From NCBI GenBank assembly GCA_041654095.1, contig JBAZED010000017.1, positions 1 to 15,997 of the forward strand: a stretch of DNA of 15,997 nt. The letters are read 5' to 3'. A model generated the notes under the pieces. The model did no database searches. It was not told the DNA's origin and saw only the letters and a list, made by a program, of their open reading frames with translations. The position numbers and the translations under genes are program-made. The stretch is from UBA1424 sp041654095. Lineage in GTDB: Bacteria; Bacillota_I; Bacilli_A; RFN20; CAG-826. This document shows positions 1-6,411 of this stretch, piece by piece; position 1 is the stretch's first letter, and every line of letters starts with the position of its first letter.

Positions 1-2
1 GT

Positions 3-455
3 GGGAGTACCGTCTACGCAAACAACTATAAAGAATCGCATATTCGTTCATGGTTAAACGATAACTTCTATAACACAGCCTTCAATAATGAAGAAAAAGC
101 GAGAATCCTAACTACGACTGTCGACAATAGTGCTGCCTCAACCGGAGATATCCCAAATAATTACGCATGTGCAAACACTAGTGATCAGGTGTTCTTACTT
201 AGTTATGCTGAAGCGACAAGTGAAACCTATGGATTAAGTACGACAACAGCAAGACAACTGCAACCAAGTGCTTACGCTCAATCTCAAGGAGTTGGTACAT
301 ATACCTCAAACGGCAATTCTTATTGGTGGCTGCGGTCGCCGGTCAGCAGCTACGCCTACATCGCGCGGTACGTGTACGACGATGGCCGTGTCTTCTACAG
401 CAATGTCAACTACTCGAACTACGGTGTCGTCCCCGCTTTGTGGATTTCACTTTAG
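3..455 (+). CDS. C-terminal part of a DUF6273-type (C-type-lectin-like) surface protein, partial
   Basis: The reading frame is already open at base 3 and runs to a TAG at 453-455, so this is the last 150 residues of a longer protein whose start lies outside the window. The visible part has the layout of DUF6273 domains: an early segment with IRSWLND, a middle segment ending in FLLSYAEA, and a C-terminal block starting with WWLRSP and ending in VPALWI. Such domains form a compact C-type-lectin/formylglycine-enzyme-like fold at the end of secreted or surface proteins and are thought to bind ligands. No enzyme motif is visible. The codons from 342 to 422 differ sharply from those before them and suggest a hypervariable segment, described separately. 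The next gene starts 39 bases downstream with its own ribosome site. The family call is from recognised motifs and is fairly secure; the ligand and the upstream domains are unknown. Confidence 0.8.
   Translation, partial: GSTVYANNYKESHIRSWLNDNFYNTAFNNEEKARILTTTVDNSAASTGDIPNNYACANTSDQVFLLSYAEATSETYGLSTTTARQLQPSAYAQSQGVGTYTSNGNSYWWLRSPVSSYAYIARYVYDDGRVFYSNVNYSNYGVVPALWISL
324..443 (+). other. Putative DGR variable repeat inside the DUF6273-type gene
   Basis: Between the constant WWLRSP block and the constant VPALW block, 27 codons (342-422) are unusually uniform: 20 of them end in C, and they encode mainly Y, S, V, N, A, I, D, F and G. This is what remains when AAC codons in a template repeat are randomised at their two adenines by a diversity-generating retroelement, giving NNC codons. 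The preceding part of the gene uses many T- and A-ending codons and is AT-richer. The position at the extreme 3' end of the gene and the lectin-like scaffold also fit known DGR targets. No matching template repeat and no reverse transcriptase were found in this window, so the retroelement would have to lie elsewhere. This is an inference from codon pattern and position. Confidence 0.5.
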
Positions 456-494
456 GGAAATCTTCGAAATCAAAATAGTAAAATAAGGAGTAAT

Positions 495-1691
495 ATGATA
501 AAAACAACGTCCAAACAACTTTCAATGCTTGTTGATGATCTTGCCATTCTTGAAAAACACGATGAATTAAATGATAATGATAATTATTTTGAGATTACAG
601 GGATAAACAATGCCGAAATTAAGCATAGTAACTTCTTGAGATGGTTATTCGATCAAAAAGCGGGCCACGGTTTGGGATACAATATTCTTCGTCTATTTTT
701 CACAAGGATTTCAACTTTAACAATAAATAACGAAAATGGCGATACACTAATCGAACAGTACTCAAAAATCGAACAATCAGATAGTTTTGAAATTAGACGC
801 GAGTGGGAACACATTGATTTATTACTGCTTTGTCATAAAAAACGTTTTGCTGTGGCAATAGAAAATAAAATATACGCCAAGGAATCAGAGCACCAATTAT
901 CTGACTATCAAAAAGTGCTTGAAAGGGAATATCCAAAATACAAAAGAAAATACATATTTTTGACTCTTAACGGCGATCCTCCAAGCGACCTAGATAACTG
1001 GCTGATTGCTAATTATCGAATGATATATGATTCAATAGTTGGAAGTCTATCTCTATATCCAAATATTCCGTTAAAATACAAGATTATCATCGAAGATTAT
1101 TTACTATTGATAAGGAGAAAATACATTATGAACAAAGATGATGATTTAGTTAAGACAGCTCGGGAGATTTACGGAAAACACAAGGCGGCAATTGATTTTA
1201 TCGTTGATTGGAAACTCGACAAGATTGCTAATGTTCAAGAACAACTTGAAACATGGATAGTTGAAAACCAAAAGAAATATAACATCTACTATGATAAACA
1301 ATGCAGTCAAAAAGGATGGCTGCGTTTTACAACCAAATACATTAATGGTGAGTTACCACGAACTGATGGTAGAAGTGATTCTTGGGGAAATGGCTTTCGC
1401 TTAATGTATGAACTTGTCGTGAGCGAGAATAGCGTTGTCTGGCAAGCGACTGTTTCCGATAAAAATGATATCAAAGTAAAGAAAATCCTCGACTCTTTGT
1501 CAAATGATGCAAAGTCTGATTCTAAATCTAGCGGCGGTTCTCGTTGGGCTTTTATTTCAGAGCCGGAAACCATTTTCTATGGAGAGGATCTTCAAGATGA
1601 AGAAAACCTTTCACATTCTTTGGATGTCAAAATGAATCAAGTAATGGAAAAAATAAAAGCGCTCGAAGATTTACTAAAAACTACTATTTAA
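495..1691 (+). CDS. PD-(D/E)XK nuclease superfamily protein (PDDEXK_20-like)
   Basis: This 398-residue protein carries the signature of the PDDEXK_20 type of restriction-endonuclease-like domains. An N-terminal conserved patch contains E41 and HSNFLRWLF (residues 44-52). The catalytic core has D108 in HIDLL and E123-x-K125 in AIENKI, followed by Q134xxxY138, matching the D...ExK...QxxxY order of the active site. Residues about 210-398 form a second region of unknown fold. The start is supported by AAGGAG at 485-490, five bases before the ATG. Family members probably cleave nucleic acid, and many sit in mobile or defence contexts, but the substrate here cannot be told. The gene is AT-richer than those after 3700 and is followed 27 bases later by a co-directional unknown gene, with which it probably forms a two-gene unit. 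Confidence 0.8.
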   Translation: MIKTTSKQLSMLVDDLAILEKHDELNDNDNYFEITGINNAEIKHSNFLRWLFDQKAGHGLGYNILRLFFTRISTLTINNENGDTLIEQYSKIEQSDSFEIRREWEHIDLLLLCHKKRFAVAIENKIYAKESEHQLSDYQKVLEREYPKYKRKYIFLTLNGDPPSDLDNWLIANYRMIYDSIVGSLSLYPNIPLKYKIIIEDYLLLIRRKYIMNKDDDLVKTAREIYGKHKAAIDFIVDWKLDKIANVQEQLETWIVENQKKYNIYYDKQCSQKGWLRFTTKYINGELPRTDGRSDSWGNGFRLMYELVVSENSVVWQATVSDKNDIKVKKILDSLSNDAKSDSKSSGGSRWAFISEPETIFYGEDLQDEENLSHSLDVKMNQVMEKIKALEDLLKTTI

Positions 1692-1718
1692 AAAAATTCT
1701 ATGAAAGGTAAAAACAAA

Positions 1719-2717
1719 ATGAGCAAAATTCTGGAATTACCAGTCGATATTAAAGAAATGTTGAACAAAATCAATGACACAGGACATCCGCGTGGAACGT
1801 CATGGAATCCTAATCTATTTCGTCGCGAGTTTCTATTGGCATATCTAAATGACAAGAATTTCCGACAATGGATATCATTCCTTAAAGAAAATGGCATTGC
1901 TTTCGGAGTTGATGAATCTGGCTACCCCTTGATTGAAATCATAACAATGATGAGCCAAAGAAAAGCAATTGCTTTCTTTCTCGACTCTGCTTTAGGTCAC
2001 AATTCATTCTCAAGTTTGTATAAGGAAAGGCTATTTTCTCAACAGAAATCATTCACTTTGCCAAGAGTATTAATAAGGTGGGATTTTAAAGACGTAGCGA
2101 AAAGGCTTGAAAATTACTATTTGAATCTTGTGGCTGATAATCGCAGTAATTTTGCGCGTGTCATGCCTCTCATGTTGTGGCTTCAGACTGATTGCCATTC
2201 ATATTCTTCGACTGCGCAACCGGATGATTTTGATGATTTTGATGCCGATTCCGGTCTTGGTTATGAAAGCAAAAATACGATAATCGAGTTCCATGAACCA
2301 GGATCGTTTTATATCATAGGCGGGTTTGATGTCCCAACAGTCTATAATCTTCAAAGGATTGATTATTATGAAATTGAAGCTGCATTGCACGAATTCTACG
2401 AAGCGGTTAATCATCCAAATCACGAATATTCGATAGTTTCCAACCGATTTGTGAATTCAAACGATGGTGTTCCTCATGATGCCTACGATGAAACTGCGTT
2501 TATTTATTTCCTCAGAAAAAAATATCCATACGCTGATATTCGGTTCGTCGAACAACTGTTACCAGTTTTAGATACATACAAGCCTTTTAATATCTCAGAA
2601 ACTAATTATGGTTACGCACATCAAACTGACTTGCCAGACAAGTACAAAAATTGTCCTTGCATAGATATAGGTATTGGTCATATTTACAAAACAGAAGAGT
2701 TTTTTAAACGTCCATAA
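1719..2717 (+). CDS. Hypothetical protein, partner of the PD-(D/E)XK protein
   Basis: I do not recognise this 332-residue protein. It has no signal peptide or membrane segment and looks cytosolic. Aromatic and acidic residues are frequent, and there is an acidic stretch DDFDDFDAD near the middle. A conserved-looking block around WDFKDVAKRLENYY and another around YEIEAALHEFYEAVNHP suggest alpha-helical parts. I chose the ATG at 1719 because AAAGG at 1704-1708 lies ten bases before it; the in-frame ATG at 1701 has no ribosome site. It follows the nuclease-like gene closely and shares its AT-rich composition, and a palindromic terminator lies 64 bases after its stop, so the two are likely co-transcribed. 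A role as partner or regulator of the nuclease is only a guess from position. Confidence 0.7.
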   Translation: MSKILELPVDIKEMLNKINDTGHPRGTSWNPNLFRREFLLAYLNDKNFRQWISFLKENGIAFGVDESGYPLIEIITMMSQRKAIAFFLDSALGHNSFSSLYKERLFSQQKSFTLPRVLIRWDFKDVAKRLENYYLNLVADNRSNFARVMPLMLWLQTDCHSYSSTAQPDDFDDFDADSGLGYESKNTIIEFHEPGSFYIIGGFDVPTVYNLQRIDYYEIEAALHEFYEAVNHPNHEYSIVSNRFVNSNDGVPHDAYDETAFIYFLRKKYPYADIRFVEQLLPVLDTYKPFNISETNYGYAHQTDLPDKYKNCPCIDIGIGHIYKTEEFFKRP

Positions 2718-2780
2718 TTTGTATTATTTGACACAACCTTTGCCAAAATTGTCTTTAATTGCTCGCAAAAAATAAGCATT

Positions 2781-2801
2781 AACGACCAAATTGGTCGTTT
2801 T
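2781..2801. terminator. Palindromic, probably bidirectional terminator
   Basis: The arms AACGACCAA and TTGGTCGTT around a single central A form a strong hairpin running into TTTT at 2798-2801. It lies between the end of the rightward nuclease pair and the end of the leftward membrane protein gene. The A/T-rich ends mean it could stop transcripts from both sides. Confidence 0.65.
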
Positions 2802-2883
2802 ATATTGTTCGAAAGTGTGCCGTGTAAATCCATGCATAACAAATCGAACGATGATAACACATTTGTATCGTAAAATAGCGAAC

Positions 2884-3198
2884 TTACGTTAATGCGACAG
2901 ATAACACGAGCCCTGGCACATTCTCGTTGTCAATTGGTGAAATTTTGAAACCAAAGAGAACACTAATACGCATATATTTTACTAAGTTGATTATGGCTAG
3001 AACCAAAAACATAAGTGATCCGAACACTCCGAAGATGCCAACGATGATGCCAAAAAAATTACCCAAGCTATACTGATTTTCGAAGATGCCCAACTCTCTC
3101 AGTATGCCCATGACGGTCACATATCCAAAATAGAAACAACACAGCGCAAATAAAACGAAATAGATTATAATTTTTATTAATACATTCGTTTTTTCCAT
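2884..3198 (-). CDS. Small two-helix membrane protein, unknown function
   Basis: The 104-residue product starting at MEKTNV has two long hydrophobic segments, about residues 7-30 and 46-72, and a short polar C-terminal tail of about 30 residues. No family is recognised. The ATG at 3198 is a natural start before the first membrane helix, but no clear ribosome site precedes it. A GTG at 3237 in the same frame is an alternative that would add 13 residues. A perfect TATAAT box on the minus strand (3262-3267) with a weak upstream TTGAC element supports leftward transcription. It is flanked by non-coding sequence on both sides and faces the nuclease pair across the terminator at 2781-2801. The gene may be real but is poorly supported. 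Confidence 0.45.
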   Translation of the reverse strand: MEKTNVLIKIIIYFVLFALCCFYFGYVTVMGILRELGIFENQYSLGNFFGIIVGIFGVFGSLMFLVLAIINLVKYMRISVLFGFKISPIDNENVPGLVLSVALT

Positions 3199-3289
3199 AC
3201 CGACAATAGTATATTGGACGTGCAATCCGATTGCCACACATCATTAATCGCAACTCAATTTATTATACTCAAATCATCAAAAGTCAAAA

Positions 3290-3481
3290 TTGTTCAACAT
3301 CATCGTTAATAAGTATGGATATGATGACTTTTGTAATGATATCAATCCTCAATCTCAAGGAATATATCGCGGCGAGGCTCGAAACGCTATGAGTATCGTA
3401 ATCATCGCCATCAGCGGATTATCTTTGGCCCTTTACTTGATACGAGCAAAAAACATTAAAAAAGGCAATGCGGATTTTTAA
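3290..3481 (+). pseudogene. Short ORF or gene remnant with one membrane segment
   Basis: An open frame from a TTG at 3290 to a TAA at 3479-3481 encodes a polar stretch followed by a hydrophobic segment (SIVIIAISGLSLALYLI) and a basic tail. It looks like the C-terminal end of a larger membrane protein. The TTG start has no ribosome site. An internal ATG at 3389 would give a 30-residue peptide. The region around it codes for nothing else, so this is either a decayed fragment or a small membrane peptide gene. Function is unknown. Confidence 0.2.
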
Positions 3482-3714
3482 TGAAATATCTTATTTGTTG
3501 TTTTGATACAAGGTTTGACAAAGTGTCGATCGCTGCGTAGCTGCCTAAACCGTCTTATTTCGTACTTTAAAATAGCCGCAAATGTTACCTTATTGTCTAA
3601 ATGTAATTGATATATGGTGAACATTCGCTTTATCATAAAAACGTTAGGTCACATCACTTTGATGAAATCTAATAGAAAGAAGTAAGTTGAAAGAATCAAT
3701 TTACACAGTGGAAA
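3482..3714. other. Intergenic region with one candidate promoter
   Basis: Together with 3199-3289 this makes a long stretch with no convincing gene. Apart from the candidate promoter at 3607-3636 for the following gene, I see no terminator, tRNA, repeat array or insertion-sequence end in it. Confidence 0.5.
3607..3636 (+). promoter_or_regulatory. Candidate sigma-A promoter for the 3715 gene
   Basis: TTGATA (3607-3612) and TATCAT (3631-3636) are each five-of-six matches to the consensus, separated by 18 bases. It would give a leader of about 70 bases before the membrane protein gene. Confidence 0.4.
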
Positions 3715-4254
3715 ATGATGAGAATATTACTAAAAATCGTCATGGTATTACTCGGCATCGCCGCTTTCTTCACGATGGGCGGAAGCGCGGCTCTATGGGC
3801 CTATGGGCAATACGGTGTGCCGCTGATCGACGAGCAGCTCCAAGCCCTCGAAGACCAAATTGAAACGAGCCTTGAAGAAGATAATCCGGGAATGGCCGTT
3901 ACCATCGATATCACCGATATATATTACAAAGTCGAAAACTGGTCGCCATCGGTTGCCTTTGCCGTCTATTCATTGGTCGAAACCGAACTTGGCGGTGCCG
4001 ATATTGAAGAAAAGACGACCTATGCCGTCGTCGATGTCATGAGCATTTTCTCGGGAGAGCCCACCTTTGAAACCTATGAAGAAAGCGAGTGGGAAGATGT
4101 CAATGGCGGATTTAAAGCCGCTCCCGAAATTCTCTTTGATGCTGAAAAAGCCAAACAGACCGGGATGCTGTACTTCATTATCGCCGCTGTCGTTTTTGTG
4201 GGTAGCATCGTCGTCAACGCCGTCTTTTTAAGAAAAAGGCGCCTTGCCCTCTAG
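3715..4254 (+). CDS. Membrane-anchored protein with extracytoplasmic acidic domain, unknown function
   Basis: This 179-residue protein has a hydrophobic N-terminal segment (about residues 5-28), an acidic central region of about 120 residues, a C-terminal membrane segment (about 151-172) and a basic tail RKRR. That topology places the middle domain outside the cell with both ends inside, by the positive-inside rule. No family motif is recognised. Start codons at 3715 and 3718 are equally possible; only a weak GTGG precedes them. From here on the base composition is less AT-rich than in the nuclease pair upstream, suggesting that the core chromosome resumes here. It converges with the dehydrogenase gene, with 44 bases between their stops and no clear hairpin there. 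Confidence 0.7.
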   Translation: MMRILLKIVMVLLGIAAFFTMGGSAALWAYGQYGVPLIDEQLQALEDQIETSLEEDNPGMAVTIDITDIYYKVENWSPSVAFAVYSLVETELGGADIEEKTTYAVVDVMSIFSGEPTFETYEESEWEDVNGGFKAAPEILFDAEKAKQTGMLYFIIAAVVFVGSIVVNAVFLRKRRLAL

Positions 4255-4298
4255 ATGATCTTGCTTTTACGATAATATCAACTTCAGTGTCTATTTGA

Positions 4299-5108
4299 TT
4301 AATTGGTGAAGAACCTGCCTAATATCCAGTCTTGGAGCTTGGCGGGCAATGCATTGAGCAGTCTCATCTTGAATGAATTGTGGACGCGATAGGAGAGGCG
4401 CGGATGCTTTTTGTAAATAGCTTTTTTAAAGACTTTGACGATCTTCTTCGGATCCTTTGCGCTTTTGATCTCGCCAATCATCAGCGACTCCATTTTCGTC
4501 AATGGTTTCTTAAACAGTTTTGAATCGGTCACTAGGTGCGCAAATTGGTTTTGAATATTGTCGACCATATTCGTTTTAAATGATCCCGGTCTTATTTTTA
4601 TAACCTTGATTCCGAAGCTTTGAACCTCTCTTCTCAGGGAGTCGGCGTAGATCTCAAGAGCGTGTTTTGACAAGGTGTAGAAGGAGTGAAATGGGAGGGC
4701 GAGCAGCTTTCCGTATTCGCTGCTGAGAATGATGATCCGGCCCTTGCTGTCTTTGACAAAAGGAAAGAAGGCGTGGTTAATTTTGTATGTGCCGATCAAG
4801 TTGATTTGAAGAGTGCGGTTCAATGCCTCCGGCGAAACCTCAATCACGGATCCTAATTCGACGATTCCAGCGAAATTGATGATGACATCGAGAAAACTCG
4901 TCGCCTTCTTGATTTCATCGCGAATCGCTTCGATCTGCGAATAATCGGTGATATCGCAAATATAGGTATGAATACTATTAACACCTCGATATAAATCCTT
5001 GATGATCGGATTTTTATCCAAGGCAAAAATAGTGAACTCATCTTTGAGCGAATCGATTACACTTTGGGCGAGTCCGGAGTAAGCTCCGACAATTAAGGCG
5101 TATTTCAT
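4299..5108 (-). CDS. Short-chain dehydrogenase/reductase (SDR) family oxidoreductase
   Basis: The 269-residue protein is a classical SDR, a single Rossmann-fold enzyme using NAD(P)H. Visible motifs are the nucleotide-binding loop GAYSGLAQ (residues 8-15, with Ala in place of the last Gly of the usual GxxxGxG), the NNAG-type motif NFAG (78-81), N103 in INLIG, the catalytic Ser at 129/130 in ILSSEYG, the YxxxK pair Y144 and K148, and PG at 174-175. The C-terminal 70 residues are basic and resemble those of SDRs acting on lipid-like substrates, but the substrate is not determinable. AGGAAA precedes the ATG by about eight bases, confirming the start. It seems to be a single-gene unit. The family call is certain; the role is unknown. 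Confidence 0.92.
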   Translation of the reverse strand: MKYALIVGAYSGLAQSVIDSLKDEFTIFALDKNPIIKDLYRGVNSIHTYICDITDYSQIEAIRDEIKKATSFLDVIINFAGIVELGSVIEVSPEALNRTLQINLIGTYKINHAFFPFVKDSKGRIIILSSEYGKLLALPFHSFYTLSKHALEIYADSLRREVQSFGIKVIKIRPGSFKTNMVDNIQNQFAHLVTDSKLFKKPLTKMESLMIGEIKSAKDPKKIVKVFKKAIYKKHPRLSYRVHNSFKMRLLNALPAKLQDWILGRFFTN

Positions 5109-5144
5109 AATTCGTTTTCCTATTCTACCACCGATTGATGAGAT

Positions 5145-5178
5145 AAGAAAATCCCCGAGAGCGATGCCGTCTCGGGGA
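5145..5178 (-). terminator. Intrinsic terminator of the 5199-5534 gene
   Basis: A nine-base-pair stem, TCCCCGAGA against TCTCGGGGA with a nine-base loop, is followed on the minus strand by TTTTCTT. It lies just after the stop of the small leftward gene and before the dehydrogenase start, so the two genes are separate transcription units. Confidence 0.85.
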
Positions 5179-5198
5179 ATCAGCGCAAAGAATTCTTC

Positions 5199-5534
5199 TT
5201 ATTTAAATTTTGCTTTGTTGCAAACTAGTTGAAGTTTTTCGGTTCCAAAAGGATTGAACACGTGCTTTTCTTCAACGAGGGCAGTGATGGTTATTTGCAT
5301 TTTGGGGTTTTCGCTGATGAATACTTCGTTGACGGCGATTTTATCATCTTCGAGATAGACAATTTCATCACCCAAAACCAAAAAATGATGTTTCTTAGGC
5401 AAGAATTTTTTACCGTATTCAACGAATTCTGGTGTGGAGTTGGCAAATTCCTTGGCTAGGAATTCCCGGCGGTTGGCGAGCAACAACTCTTCTTGACTTT
5501 TTTGCGCGAAAAAAGGTTTCTTTTCTTCTGGCAT
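5199..5534 (-). CDS. Small cytosolic hypothetical protein
   Basis: This 111-residue protein has a polar N-terminal half rich in Glu, Lys and Phe and a second half that reads like alternating beta strands (FLVLGDEIVYLEDDKIAVNE, then QITITALVEE). No signal peptide or membrane segment is present and no family is recognised. The start is supported by AAAGTGAG about ten bases upstream. A good promoter (5578-5606) and a strong terminator (5145-5178) frame it exactly, making it a monocistronic and probably well-expressed gene. An overlapping opposite-strand frame lacks such signals and is not considered coding. Confidence 0.75.
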   Translation of the reverse strand: MPEEKKPFFAQKSQEELLLANRREFLAKEFANSTPEFVEYGKKFLPKKHHFLVLGDEIVYLEDDKIAVNEVFISENPKMQITITALVEEKHVFNPFGTEKLQLVCNKAKFK

Positions 5535-5577
5535 TTACAGCACTCACTTTCTAGTAGCAACGACGTCACTACTATAA

Positions 5578-5606
5578 ATTATAAGACAACGTCTTTATGT
5601 CGTAAA
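5578..5606 (-). promoter_or_regulatory. Sigma-A-like promoter for the 5199-5534 gene
   Basis: On the minus strand TTTACG (5601-5606) and a perfect TATAAT (5578-5583) are separated by 17 bases. The start point would fall near 5571, leaving a leader of about 36 bases with the AAAGTGAG ribosome site. Confidence 0.6.
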
Positions 5607-5829
5607 TTAGAATAATGCATTCGGCAAAAGAAAAGCACTCGGATTATTTCTTTCCCGAATCTTCGCATACTGTTCGCGGCGCTCGTGATTCGCGTTTAAC
5701 ATTGACAATCAAAGTGATTGCTCGCAAAAAGACTTTAAAAAATGGCATCGTTCATGGCGCAGTCCCTTTTTCTTGTTTATGCAACATAAAATAATGTTAG
5801 AATATACATATAATGCATAAGGAGATAAT

Positions 5830-6393
5830 ATGTCCAAAATCCTAATTGTCGCTGGCGATTTGGCTGCCGGTAAGTCAAATCTCGCCAGAAAGCTTTCGGC
5901 GCATCTGAAAGTGCCGTACTTTAGTAAAGAACACATCAAGGAAATTCTCGGTGAAGAAATCGAGTATTCCAAACTGGAAGACAACAAGAAGTTATCGAAC
6001 TCGGCGATCGATCTTCTACTTCATATCCTCGAGCGGGTCACCGCGGTTGGAGAAAGCGTCATACTTGAAGCTAATTTCCACAAAGATGAACTAGAAAAGA
6101 TCAAGCAGCTCTGCGAGTTCAATAACAGCAAGGTTGTCCTTCTTTATTTAACGGGCGATATCGAAGTCCTCTATGACCGCTTCCTATATCGCGAAATGAA
6201 CAAGAAACGCCACCCCGTGCATCTGACCCACCCCCTCCGCGATGTTAAGGAATTTGAAGACTACATTCACAAATGGCGGAATGAAGAAGAAGTCTTACCT
6301 CGCAATTACATCGACGTATCCGGCTGCGACCGCGATGTCGTCTTCGCCAAAGCACTTGAAACACTCAATGCCCTCGAAGAAAAGGGCCTCTAA
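5830..6393 (+). CDS. P-loop kinase-like protein (AAA_33/zeta-toxin-like fold)
   Basis: The 187-residue protein starts with a beta strand followed by a Walker A motif GDLAAGKS (residues 9-16), typical of small P-loop kinases. ILEANF in the middle occupies the position of the Walker B/substrate strand, and an Arg-rich helix (DRFLYREMNKKRHP) is placed like the lid segment. Such proteins transfer phosphate from ATP to nucleosides, sugars, antibiotics or other small molecules; the substrate here cannot be read from sequence. AAGGAG at 5819-5824 fixes the start. It is the first gene of a rightward operon; the next start is 18 bases after its stop. TATAAT at 5809-5814 is too near the ribosome site, so the promoter may be a weaker element slightly upstream (TAGAAT at 5798-5803). 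Confidence 0.8.
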   Translation: MSKILIVAGDLAAGKSNLARKLSAHLKVPYFSKEHIKEILGEEIEYSKLEDNKKLSNSAIDLLLHILERVTAVGESVILEANFHKDELEKIKQLCEFNNSKVVLLYLTGDIEVLYDRFLYREMNKKRHPVHLTHPLRDVKEFEDYIHKWRNEEEVLPRNYIDVSGCDRDVVFAKALETLNALEEKGL

Positions 6394-6411
6394 TAGATAG
6401 GAAGGAGTACT

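Noticed and set aside
2758..2771. The 14-base string ATTGCTCGCAAAAA recurs at 5717-5730
   Set aside because: Two short copies in AT-rich intergenic sequence with no shared flanks are compatible with chance; no repeat family or element end could be built from them.
5709..5987. Leftward open frame overlapping the start of the P-loop kinase gene
   Set aside because: It lies antisense to the well-supported kinase start and ribosome site and has no family-like features.
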